A stretch of DNA of 64,000 bases from positions 4,774,001 to 4,838,000 of the forward strand of contig OY969798.1 of NCBI GenBank assembly GCA_963703165.1, in the 5' to 3' direction. Positions 26,848 to 35,110 of the stretch are shown piece by piece. The notes below the pieces were generated by a model. The model was not told the origin of the DNA. It searched no databases and saw nothing but the letters and a program-made list of their open reading frames with translations. The position numbers and the translations under genes were made by a program. This DNA comes from JBQTKD01 sp963703165 (GTDB lineage Bacteria; Actinomycetota; Actinomycetes; Sporichthyales; Sporichthyaceae). The stretch's first letter is position 1; each line of letters starts with the position of its first letter.

Positions 26848-28579
26848 ATGGGCAGCTCACAGCACATTCGAAACAGAAGGTGGCTGCTCGGCAGCACGGT
26901 GTTCCTCGCCGTGGCGCTGAGCGCCACCGGCTGCGGATCCCGCGAAAGCGGCTCGGCCGTCGCGCAGGAGCCGGCAGCCGCGGCTGCGGCTCCCGACGCC
27001 GCGGCTGCGCCAGACGCCGCCGCAGCGCCCGACGCCACCGCGCCCGACGCCACCACGCCCGACGGTGCTGTGCCCGACGTCGCCGCGCCGGCCCCCGGCA
27101 CCGTCGCCAAGCCCAAGGTCGGCGCCAAGGCGTCCGGCTCCGGTGGAAGTGCAGTCGCCGGATCCGGATCCGTAGCAGCACCCGCGAAGCAGGCCCCCGC
27201 GGCTGGGGGCAAGAAGGCGGCCGTTCCCCTGAAGCCCGCCGCCGCCGGGTCCGTGCAGAACGCGGCGATGACGAAGGCCGGCGTCGCTCCGATCGGCAAC
27301 ACCGGCGGCCCGATCAGCGTCCCCGGCGCGAACTCGCAGGGCGTTGCCGACAAGGTGATCAAGCTGGGCGTCATCGCCCCCGTCTCCGGCGCCGCCGGCT
27401 TCCTCGGCGAATCCGAGGTGGCCGCGATTCGCGCGTTCACCTCGCTGGTCAACGCCAACGGCGGAGTCAAGGGCCGGACGTACCAGACGATCCTCGTCGA
27501 CAGCCAGTTCGAGCCGTCGCTCGAGGCCCAGGCGGCCCGCAAGCTCGTCGACCAGGACAAGGTGTTCGCGCTCTTCAGCGTTCTCGGCGACTCGACGGGT
27601 CCCTACGTCAGCGCCAAGGGCATCCCGACGATGGTGTTCGGTCTCAACCCGCCGGCCTTCTCGTCGAAGTACCCGACCACCTACGTCACGGGCTTCAGCA
27701 CCATGGACTCCGTCACGCGCATGGCCTACGCCCAGAAGTTCATTCTCAAGAAGCCGATCAAGACCACCTCGGTGCTGTACGACACCACCAACATTCCGAT
27801 CGCTCCCTGGGCCAAGTACCTCGCGGGTGCGTGGAAGGCGGCGGGAGTCGAGGTCAAGAGCGTCGACTCGTTCAACATCTCCGACGGCGACTGCACGCCG
27901 ATCGTCCTCAAGGTGCAGAGCCTCAAGATCGACTTCTGGCAGTCGGGTCAGTCGCTGGGTTGGCCGGCGTGCGCCGCGGCGATGGGTCGGCAGGGCTACA
28001 GGCCGCCGATGGGCTTCGGCGGTCCGTACACCTCGGACAACAAGTTCATCTCGCAGGGCGGCGCCACGGGCATGGACGGCGCCTACGGCCTGCAGGTGGG
28101 CATCCAGGTCGTGCAGAGCTTCGGCCAGCCGTACAACTACGAGAACAACAAGGGCAATGTGGCCCCCGCTGCGCAGCAGTACGTCGACAGCATCAAGAAG
28201 TACGCACCGAACAGCGCGGACACCGACACGCTCGAGAGCATCTGGACCCAGACGTTCTGGATCGCCGTCCAGGCGCTGACCCAGGCGATCGAATCGCAGA
28301 GCGAGGCGATCACCTGGAAGGGCGTCAACCAGTGGTTCTGCCAGCCAGAAGGAATACCACTCCGGTCTCGTCGCGCCGATCAACTTCGACCCGAAGTGCA
28401 AGACGGGTTCGCCCGTGTGGATGTACCAGTGGAAGTTCAACAAGGCCAAGAACGTGTTTGAGCAGACGCCGTGGAAGGAATACGGCGGCCCGTTCAAGGT
28501 GCCGGACGCGTTCCTGAACAAGATCGTGCCCGGTGGCGGCCAGTGCTACCTCACCAAGGCGGCCGACGCCGAGCTGTAG
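26848..28579 (+). CDS. substrate-binding lipoprotein of the ABC importer (frameshifted near the end)
   Basis: This is a LivJ/LivK-type periplasmic-binding-fold protein. The signal peptide ends in a lipobox (ALSATGC). An alanine/proline/aspartate-rich spacer of about 120 residues, much longer than usual, precedes the binding domain, which begins VIKLGVIAPVSGAAGFLGES. Receptor features such as FGGPYTSDNKFISQGGATGM are present. One shift near 28345 moves the C-terminal part (SGLVAPINFDPKCKTGSPVW, ending TKAADAEL) to another frame. Relatives bind aromatic acids, amides or amino acids, and the ligand here is unknown. The long spacer could reach across a mycolate-type envelope (inference). It ends at a strong terminator. 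Confidence 0.85.
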
Positions 28580-28605
28580 GGAGTCGCGATCCGTGGCACG
28601 TTGCG

Positions 28606-28637
28606 ACCGGGGCGCCTCGCACCAGAGGCGCCCCGGT
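28606..28637 (+). terminator. strong hairpin terminator after the ABC cassette
   Basis: ACCGGGGCGCCTC and GAGGCGCCCCGGT form a perfect 13-base-pair stem with a six-base loop, 27 bp after the binding-protein stop. It closes the 20.0-28.6 kb unit. Confidence 0.85.
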
Positions 28638-28695
28638 TCGCGTTTCGCAGGTAGAACTCATAGCCGTCAACGCCGATTAGAGCCCGGAGCCCGCC

Positions 28696-29682
28696 ATGGA
28701 ACACAAGGTGACGATCAGTCAGAACGGTTGGGTGTTCGAGGTTCAGGAGGGGGAGCGACTCCTGGGGGCCGCTCGCCGGGCGGGGGTCTGGGTTCCCTTC
28801 GAATGCGGCTGGGGAAGCTGCGGCACCTGCAAGGCCACCCTGGTCGAGGGAACCACGGAGCTGGTGTTCCCCGAGGCGCCGAGCTTCCACGAGCGAGACC
28901 TGCGTCGCAAACACGTGCTGCTGTGCCAGTCGGTGGCCACCTCGGACGTGACCATCAAGCCGTTTCGCGTCGGCCACGATCCCGTGGGGGAGTTGGCCAC
29001 CCGCGACGACGTCGGCGAACTGGTCGGCATCGAAGACCTCGGGCCCGACATCAGGCGGTTCGTCTTCCGGCTCGCCTCGCCCGTGTCCTACCTCGAAGGG
29101 CAGTACGCCGCGCTGGAGGTGGCGCCGGACCTGTGGCGCTGCTACTCCATGGAGGGCCTGTCCGGTTCCGACCACGTCTCGTTCATCGCCAAGCGATACG
29201 AAGGCGGGATCGGCAGCAACGCGCTGTTCTCGCTGGAGCCCGGGGCGCGGGTCGCCATGGAACTGCCCTACGGCGGCATGTCGCTCAACCCGCCGCCGAC
29301 CCCTGCGGTCCTCGTGGCGGGCGGCACCGGAATCTCGCCGATACTCGCCATGGTCAGGCGCCTGGTCGCCGAAGGCGACTGTCGGCCGATCCGCGTCTAC
29401 TACGGCGCCGGGTCGCCGGCCGAACTCGTCGCCTGGCAGGAGCTGAGCGATCTCGTCGCCGAACTGAGCGACGGCACACTGACCGGCGTCGTCGTCGACG
29501 CCGCGAGCGGGTGGGAAGGTCCGACGGGCTTTGTCACCGAGGCGCTGACGGACTGTGCCGAGCTCGCCGACAACGCGGAGGTCTACCTGGCAGGCCCCCC
29601 GCCGATGGTCGACGCAGTGCTCGCGGTGCTCAAGGAACGCGACGTGCAGCTGCACCGCATTCGCTTCGACAGATTCGGTTAG
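28696..29682 (+). CDS. monooxygenase reductase with 2Fe-2S, FAD and NAD domains
   Basis: The 328-residue protein resembles TmoF and other short P5-type reductases. The ferredoxin ligands are in VPFECGWGSCGTCKATL and HVLLCQSV. The FAD motif is RCYSMEG, and the NAD motif is LVAGGTGISPILAMV. It is intact and monocistronic-looking, set between the terminator at 28606 and a convergent gene whose stop overlaps its own by four bases. It is only moderately similar to the reductases at 18658 and 35111 and could serve the Rieske ferredoxin of the toluene-type enzyme. Confidence 0.85.
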   Translation: MEHKVTISQNGWVFEVQEGERLLGAARRAGVWVPFECGWGSCGTCKATLVEGTTELVFPEAPSFHERDLRRKHVLLCQSVATSDVTIKPFRVGHDPVGELATRDDVGELVGIEDLGPDIRRFVFRLASPVSYLEGQYAALEVAPDLWRCYSMEGLSGSDHVSFIAKRYEGGIGSNALFSLEPGARVAMELPYGGMSLNPPPTPAVLVAGGTGISPILAMVRRLVAEGDCRPIRVYYGAGSPAELVAWQELSDLVAELSDGTLTGVVVDAASGWEGPTGFVTEALTDCAELADNAEVYLAGPPPMVDAVLAVLKERDVQLHRIRFDRFG

Positions 29683-30095
29683 GCGAAGGTCGAAGCACCG
29701 AGCCGGGCGATGGCCGTGTCCTGCTCGGCGCTTCCGCCGGAGACTCCGACCGCGCCGCACAACTCGCCGTCGACGAGGCACGGAGCGCCACCGCCGAACA
29801 CGATCAGGCGGTCGGTCTTCACCAGCCCGTGCTCCAGCGCGCCGTCGCCTTCGATCAGGCCCCACCAGGCGTCCGTGGGCAGACCGTTGAACGCGGCCAC
29901 CGAATAGGCCTTGTCCTGCGCGATCGAGATCGACAGCAGCGGCGCGTCGTCCATGCGGACGAAGTGCAGCAGGGCGCCGGGCCGGTCGCTGACCGCCACG
30001 CACACGGCGATCCCGATCCTCCGAGCCTCCGCGACGCAGGCGGCGGCGATCGTGGCGGCGTCCGACTGTTCCAGCGAAGAAAACCGACGCACCAT
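29679..30095 (-). CDS. GlcG/HbpS-like protein
   Basis: This 138-residue protein belongs to the GlcG/HbpS group: a small alpha/beta fold with AVSDRPGALLHFVRMDDAPL and IVFGGGAPCLVDGELCGAVG followed by VSGGSAEQD. Relatives bind haem or are of unknown function and are common next to aromatic and diol oxidation genes. It is translated from an ATG overlapping the stop of the preceding minus-strand gene. The pair is divergent from the phenol hydroxylase operon. Confidence 0.72.
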   Translation of the reverse strand: MVRRFSSLEQSDAATIAAACVAEARRIGIAVCVAVSDRPGALLHFVRMDDAPLLSISIAQDKAYSVAAFNGLPTDAWWGLIEGDGALEHGLVKTDRLIVFGGGAPCLVDGELCGAVGVSGGSAEQDTAIARLGASTFA

Positions 30096-30508
30096 CAGAC
30101 GGCGGCGCGGCGGTCGGAGAGTTCAGTGGCGATCAGACCGAGCAGGAGGTCGGCGAGCGCTTCGGGTCCGGCGATCTGGCGCTCTCCCGCGCCGAGCAGC
30201 GGGGCGCCCAGACGCGCTCGGGCGGTCCGCCCCACGACGTCGGTGATCACCCAGACGCGGTTGTGCCCGCACGACAGCGTGAACGCGAGCCGGTCCGAAT
30301 CGGCGCTGTCGACGAGGTCCATCGACATCCCGACGTCCCGCAGAATCGCGTTCGCCTCGCACACCAACTGCTCGGCCAGGGCGCGCAACTCCACCTGGTT
30401 GTGCAGCGCTTCGCCGACCTTGCGGGAGACGCAGGGAAGCGTCGCGACCGATGTTCCGCTGGCGCCTTGGCTCAGCAGTTCGTCTACCTGCTGCATGAAC
30501 GGGGTCAT
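30095..30508 (-). CDS. conserved-looking hypothetical protein
   Basis: I do not recognise this 137-residue product. It is predicted cytoplasmic and helical in its first half (VGEALHNQVELRALAEQLVC), with strands such as LAFTLSCGHNRVWVITDVVG in the middle. Two cysteines and a histidine (SCGH) may be notable. It is coupled by ATGA to the GlcG-like gene and shares its upstream region with the phenol hydroxylase operon, where an operator-like repeat lies 55 bp from its start. A role with the hydroxylase is inferred from position only. Confidence 0.55.
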   Translation of the reverse strand: MTPFMQQVDELLSQGASGTSVATLPCVSRKVGEALHNQVELRALAEQLVCEANAILRDVGMSMDLVDSADSDRLAFTLSCGHNRVWVITDVVGRTARARLGAPLLGAGERQIAGPEALADLLLGLIATELSDRRAAV

Positions 30509-30563
30509 GGCCCACCTCTCGACATCCTCGACAGTGCCCGGTGCGCGAGAGCCGCGGAGCCGC

Positions 30564-30582
30564 CGTTCTCGCATGCGGAACC
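30564..30582. promoter_or_regulatory. IclR-type operator candidate, near-perfect
   Basis: CGTTCT-CGCATGC-GGAACC matches four of five core bases on the left and all five on the right of GTTCC-N7-GGAAC. It lies between the divergent hypothetical gene and the phenol hydroxylase operon, 58 bp upstream of the latter's first start codon. Confidence 0.6.
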
Positions 30583-30640
30583 GATCGGCGCGAGGTCGCG
30601 CGGCAAGGGCACGCTGCGGGCTATTCCGAAGGAGGCAGTC

Positions 30641-31663
30641 GTGGAGTACGAGCTCAGACAGCAAGTGGTCGAGCCCAGGCGCAAGACTTTTCAGAACATC
30701 ATCGATCGGTACGGCGACAAGCCGGCATCGCGCTACCTCGAGGCCTCGATCGACATCCAGCCGACGGAGAACTTCCACTATCGGCCCCTGTGGGGACCCG
30801 ACAAGGAGCTCTACGACGAGGGGTACTCGGCCCTGCGCCTGGCGGACCCGTACACGTTCCTGGATCCGCGGCAGTTCTACTACGCCCCCTACGTGACGAA
30901 CCGGGCCGCGCTGCACGACGGTTTCGGCAAGACGCTGGACTACCTCAGCCAGCGCGACCTGCTCGAGCGGTTGCCCGCCGAGTGGCGGGACCTGTTGGCC
31001 TCGGTCGTGCTGCCGCTGCGGCACTACGAGTCCGGTGCGCAGCTGATCAGCGTCAACGGAGCCCGGTTCGCCTACGGCAACACGATTTCGCAGTGCCTGA
31101 CCTACGCGGCGTTCGATCGGATCGGCAACGCGCAGATGCTCACCCGGGCCGGCATCTCGCTCGGCGGCGGCGGTGCGGATCTGCTCGCCGGTGCGAAGCA
31201 GGACTGGATGGACGCGGACAGCCTGCAGGGGCTGCGCCGCCTCGTCGAAGAGCTTCTGGTCGAGGACGACTGGGCCACGCAGGTGATCGCCGTCGATCTC
31301 GCCGACCGCATGCTGTACCCGTTGCTGTACCGCCACCTCGACGAGGCGGCGCTCATGACGGGAGCGGGAAGCTACTCGCTCATCGCCCAGCACTTCGCGA
31401 CGTGGTTCGCCGACCACCGCCGCTGGATCGACGCCCTCCTCGAAACGTGGGCGAACGATCCGACTCACGGTGCGGCCAATTCGGCGCACCTGGCCGCCGT
31501 GGTGAACCGCTACCTCCCGCAGGCGCACGCCGCGGTGCAGCTCGTCGCGGACAGCGTCGAGGCCCACGTCGGCGGCGGCGCAGCCGATGCGCTGGCCGTT
31601 TCCGTCGCGGACGTGCGGGCCTCGTTCGACAAGCTCGGCATCGTCGTGGAGGAGGGCTCGTGA
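30641..31663 (+). CDS. dmpL: phenol hydroxylase P1 (beta) subunit
   Basis: This is the 340-residue structural beta subunit of the phenol hydroxylase, against about 331 in DmpL. Recognisable parts are RKTFQNIIDRYGDKPASRYL, the DPRQFYYAPYVTNRA region and ISQCLTYAAFDRIGNAQMLT. It has no metal ligands. It starts with GTG after a clear GGAGG. Its TGA overlaps the GTG of the effector. No P0 (DmpK) gene is seen upstream. Confidence 0.92.
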   Translation: MEYELRQQVVEPRRKTFQNIIDRYGDKPASRYLEASIDIQPTENFHYRPLWGPDKELYDEGYSALRLADPYTFLDPRQFYYAPYVTNRAALHDGFGKTLDYLSQRDLLERLPAEWRDLLASVVLPLRHYESGAQLISVNGARFAYGNTISQCLTYAAFDRIGNAQMLTRAGISLGGGGADLLAGAKQDWMDADSLQGLRRLVEELLVEDDWATQVIAVDLADRMLYPLLYRHLDEAALMTGAGSYSLIAQHFATWFADHRRWIDALLETWANDPTHGAANSAHLAAVVNRYLPQAHAAVQLVADSVEAHVGGGAADALAVSVADVRASFDKLGIVVEEGS

Positions 31664-31953
31664 CCACCGAGGCTCTGGAACGCCCCGTGGGCGTCGACCT
31701 GCAGGACTCCACCGATGACGCGCGCGCGCTGGTGCAGGCGATCGAGAACGACAACCCGGGCGCGAAGGTCACGCAGATGCCGGGCCTGGTCAAGATCACC
31801 ACCACCGGCGCGCTGCAGATCAACCGCCAGACCGTCCAGGACCTGATCGGCCGCGACTGGGAAACACACGAATTCCAGCTGCACATCGTCTCCTACTTCG
31901 GACACATTGCCGAATGGGACGAAGACCGGATCGTCATCAAGTGGGACCACTAG
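31660..31953 (+). CDS. dmpM: phenol hydroxylase P2 effector protein
   Basis: The 97-residue coupling protein binds the hydroxylase and adjusts oxygen activation. The fold markers NDNPGAKVTQMPGLVKI and WETHEFQLHIVSYFGHIAEW agree with DmpM. It is coupled to P1 by a GTGA overlap and is six bases from the P3 start. Confidence 0.92.
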   Translation: MTTEALERPVGVDLQDSTDDARALVQAIENDNPGAKVTQMPGLVKITTTGALQINRQTVQDLIGRDWETHEFQLHIVSYFGHIAEWDEDRIVIKWDH

Positions 31954-31958
31954 GAGCC

Positions 31959-33470
31959 ATGGTGAGCAAGAAGCTGAACATGCAGGAGCGCTACAGCGCG
32001 CTTACCCGTGATCTCGACTGGACTCCCAGCTACGTCGATCCGAAGCAGGTCTATCCGTACACGGAGTTCGAGGGCATCAAGGTCCACGACTGGGCGGCTT
32101 GGGAGGACCCCTTCCGGCTCACCGTCGACCTGTACCACAAGTACCAGGCTGAGAAGGACAAGCGGCTCTACGCCGTCCTCGACGGCTTCGCACAGAGCCA
32201 GGGCCACCTGTCCCTGTCGGACGCGAAGTACGTCAACGCCCTCAAGCTCTTCATGCAGGGCGTCACGCCGCTGGAGTACGCGGCACACCGTCACTTCGCG
32301 TTCCTGGCGCGGCACTACGACGGTCCGGGTCCCCGGTTCGCGGCCATGTGCCAGTCGATCGACGAGCTGCGCCACCAGCAGACGGAGATGCACACCCTCG
32401 CGCAGTACAACAAGTACTACGGCGGGATGCACAGCATGGCCCAGATGCACGACCGCGTCTGGTACCTCTCCGTTCCGAAGTCCTACTTCGAAGACGCGAT
32501 GTCGGCGGGTCCGTTCGAGTTCCTCATCGCGATCTCGTTCTCCTTCGAGTACATGCTCACCAACCTGCTCTTCGTTCCGTTCATGTCGGGCGCCAGCTTC
32601 AACGGCGACATTCCGACGATGACCTTCGGATTCTCGGCGCAGAGCGACGAGAGCCGGCACATGACCCTTGGCCTGGAGGCCATCAAGTTCCTGCTGGAGC
32701 AGGACGAGGCGAACGTGCCGATCATCCAGGGCTGGATCGACAAGTGGTTCTGGCGGGGCTACCGACTCGTCTCGCTGGTCGCGCAGATGATCGACTACAT
32801 GCTGCCGCGCAAGGTGATGAGCTGGCAGGAGTCCTTCGAGCTGTACTTCGAGCAGCAGATGCTCAACGGGTTGTTCAAGGACCTCGAGTTCTACGGGATC
32901 ACCCCGCCCAAGCACGTGGCGCACGCGATGGAAGAGAAGTCGATCCTCAGCCACCAGGTGGCCTGGACCCTCTACTCGTTCTCCTTCGCCGCCGGCTTCA
33001 CCACCACGGTGCCGGACGCCGAGCACCGCGCCTGGCTCTCGGCGCAGTACCCGGACACCTTCGACAAGCTCTACGCGCCGCTCTGGGACAAGGCCGAACA
33101 GATCCAGAAGGACGGCGGGCGCTTCTTCTTCCAGGGCCTGCCCCAGCTGTGTCAGGTGTGCCAGATCCCCATGGTGTTCACCGAACCCGGTGATCCGACG
33201 ACGATCTGCGAACGCCAGAGCGTGTACAAGGAAGAGCGGTACGACTTCTGTTCGGACGGCTGCCAGTGGATCTTCGAACGCGAACCGGAGAAGTACGTCC
33301 AGGCGTGGCTGCCGGTCCATCAGATCTACCAGGGCGTCTGCGGCGGTCCCTCGGTTCCCGAGGTGCTCGCGTGGTACGGGATGCAGCCGGGCGACGGCGG
33401 CGAGTACGAGGGCAGCCCGGATCAGCAGAACTGGGACCTGTGGCACGCCACCGCGAAGGTGGGCGACTGA
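31959..33470 (+). CDS. dmpN: phenol hydroxylase P3 (alpha) catalytic subunit
   Basis: This is the diiron catalytic subunit of a group 1 soluble monooxygenase, 503 residues against about 517 in DmpN. Ligand motifs are TPLEYAAHRHFA, SIDELRHQQTEMH, SFEYMLTNLLFVPFMSG and QSDESRHMTLG. The C-terminal YHS-like segment RYDFCSDGCQWIFEREPEKY is also present. It should turn phenol and methylphenols into catechols. The ATG at 31959 has AGGAG very close upstream; an alternative ATG at 31980 is possible. No frameshift is present, in contrast to the toluene-type enzyme. Confidence 0.95.
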   Translation: MVSKKLNMQERYSALTRDLDWTPSYVDPKQVYPYTEFEGIKVHDWAAWEDPFRLTVDLYHKYQAEKDKRLYAVLDGFAQSQGHLSLSDAKYVNALKLFMQGVTPLEYAAHRHFAFLARHYDGPGPRFAAMCQSIDELRHQQTEMHTLAQYNKYYGGMHSMAQMHDRVWYLSVPKSYFEDAMSAGPFEFLIAISFSFEYMLTNLLFVPFMSGASFNGDIPTMTFGFSAQSDESRHMTLGLEAIKFLLEQDEANVPIIQGWIDKWFWRGYRLVSLVAQMIDYMLPRKVMSWQESFELYFEQQMLNGLFKDLEFYGITPPKHVAHAMEEKSILSHQVAWTLYSFSFAAGFTTTVPDAEHRAWLSAQYPDTFDKLYAPLWDKAEQIQKDGGRFFFQGLPQLCQVCQIPMVFTEPGDPTTICERQSVYKEERYDFCSDGCQWIFEREPEKYVQAWLPVHQIYQGVCGGPSVPEVLAWYGMQPGDGGEYEGSPDQQNWDLWHATAKVGD

Positions 33471-33471
33471 C

Positions 33472-33795
33472 ATGCCGGTCATCGCGCTCGAGAAGGGCTA
33501 CGAGTTTCCGTCCCGTTCCCGCCAAGAGCTCTACGGGGACGACCAACTCCTCCACGTGATGTGGCGCAACAATCGGCTCTTCGTGGCGGCGGCGACCTTC
33601 CGCGCGCCGCAGGCCATGCCGTTCGGGGACTTCCTCGCGGCGCTCGTCGGCCCCTGGGCCTCCTCGGACCCGGACTTCGTGCCCGGCAGTCCGACGGCCT
33701 GGACGTTGGACGGGAAGCCGTGGGACCCGGATCCGGCACTGGGTCTACGTGCGCAGGGAGTCGGACACAAGAGCCTGCTGACCTTCGAGGCCTAA
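33472..33795 (+). CDS. dmpO: phenol hydroxylase P4 (gamma) subunit
   Basis: This 107-residue subunit of the hydroxylase has the segments ALEKGYEFPSRSRQELYGDD and LHVMWRNNRLFVAAATFRAP typical of DmpO. It starts one base after the P3 stop. It is needed in relatives for iron incorporation or assembly. Confidence 0.9.
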   Translation: MPVIALEKGYEFPSRSRQELYGDDQLLHVMWRNNRLFVAAATFRAPQAMPFGDFLAALVGPWASSDPDFVPGSPTAWTLDGKPWDPDPALGLRAQGVGHKSLLTFEA

Positions 33796-33799
33796 GCCG

Positions 33800-34156
33800 A
33801 TGGGCGGCGAGCGAGCGGGGACCGTGCGAGTCAGCCCCGACCACGTCGTGGTCACCGCGAAAAAGAACGAGTACATCCTCGCCGCCCTCAACCGTTCCGG
33901 CTACGGCTATCGCACCGGCTGCCGGCGCGGTGGGTGTGGCGTCTGCAAGGCGGACCTGCTCGAGGGCTCCGTCGACTACCCGGTCGTGGTGTCCGACGAC
34001 GTGCTCACGCCCGCCGAGATCGAGGCGGGCATCTGCCTGCCGTGCCGCGCCGTCCCGCACGGCGACGTGGTGCTCCGGCTCCGGGACGACCGGCTCCGGT
34101 GCACCTCCACCTTCTTGGCAGCACTTGCTGCGCGACAGACATCCGAAGGGAACTGA
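33800..34156 (+). CDS. dmpQ: plant-type 2Fe-2S ferredoxin (DmpQ/XylT-like)
   Basis: This 118-residue ferredoxin has ligands in TGCRRGGCGVCKADLLEG and CLPCRAV. In known pathways this protein reactivates catechol 2,3-dioxygenase by reducing its oxidised iron, and it sits directly upstream of that gene here as well. It lies four bases after P4 and one base before the dioxygenase. The C-terminal tail of about 20 residues is a little longer than usual. Confidence 0.88.
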   Translation: MGGERAGTVRVSPDHVVVTAKKNEYILAALNRSGYGYRTGCRRGGCGVCKADLLEGSVDYPVVVSDDVLTPAEIEAGICLPCRAVPHGDVVLRLRDDRLRCTSTFLAALAARQTSEGN

Positions 34157-34157
34157 C

Positions 34158-35072
34158 ATGTCCGTCACCCGACTGGGCTACATGCACGCCCGTGTCACCG
34201 ACCTGGCCGAGGCCAGGAAGCACTACAGCGACACCCTGGGCCTGCGGGTCACGCTGGAGGAGCCCGGCAAGCTCTACCTGAAGGCCTGGGACGAGTACGA
34301 CCACCACTCGGTCGTGCTCGAAGAGGGCGGCGTCGGCATGGTCAAGATGGGCTACAAGGTCGAGACCGACGAGGACCTGGTGCAGTACGAGAAGGCCGCG
34401 CAGGCCTTCGGCTGCGTCACCGAGCGGATGAGCAAGGGCGACAACCCCGAGGTCGGCGACGGCGTTCGCATCGTGCTGCCCAGCGGCCACGTCCTCGAGC
34501 TCTACAACGAGATGACCTGCCTGGGCACGGACGTGGGCACCCACAACCCCGAGGTCTTCCCGCGTCATCTGGTCGGCGTGGGCGTTCCGCGAGTCGACCA
34601 CTGCCTGCTCACCACCAGCGACGTCAAGACGACCGAACGCTTCTTCACGGAGGCACTCGGCTTCTACGCCACGGAGCGGGTCGCGACCAGCCTGGACGAC
34701 GACGCGCACCTGATCGGCAGCTGGATGAGCACCAGCAACACCGTCCACGACATCGCGTTCATCGAGGGTCCGGACAACAAGCTGCACCACTGGGCGTTCG
34801 AGCTCGGCGACTGGTCGGAGATCGGGCGCGCAGGGTCGCTGTTCGCCATGGACGACGTCTCGGTCGACGTCGGTCCGACGCAGCACGGGATCACCCGCGG
34901 GGGAACGATCTACTTCTTCGACCCGGCCGGCAACCGCAACGAGGTCTTCTCCGGTGGCTACGTGTCCTTCCGGGACCGGCCGCCGGTGACCTGGACCGTG
35001 GACGAGCTGGCCAAGGGCATCTTCTACGTGCAGCGCGAGCTGAACGACCGCTTCACCTCCGTGCTCACCTGA
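34158..35072 (+). CDS. dmpB: catechol 2,3-dioxygenase
   Basis: This extradiol dioxygenase of 304 residues cleaves catechols next to the hydroxyls to 2-hydroxymuconic semialdehydes. It has the two-domain vicinal-oxygen-chelate build. Iron ligands are the histidines in VPRVDHCLL and NKLHHWAFEL and the glutamate in AGNRNEVFSGGY. The C-terminal WTVDELAKGIFYVQRELNDR closely recalls XylE/DmpB. The gene is intact. Confidence 0.95.
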   Translation: MSVTRLGYMHARVTDLAEARKHYSDTLGLRVTLEEPGKLYLKAWDEYDHHSVVLEEGGVGMVKMGYKVETDEDLVQYEKAAQAFGCVTERMSKGDNPEVGDGVRIVLPSGHVLELYNEMTCLGTDVGTHNPEVFPRHLVGVGVPRVDHCLLTTSDVKTTERFFTEALGFYATERVATSLDDDAHLIGSWMSTSNTVHDIAFIEGPDNKLHHWAFELGDWSEIGRAGSLFAMDDVSVDVGPTQHGITRGGTIYFFDPAGNRNEVFSGGYVSFRDRPPVTWTVDELAKGIFYVQRELNDRFTSVLT

Positions 35073-35110
35073 TCCACCGTCACCTCGGTCTCGAAGGGAG
35101 AGCGATCCAG

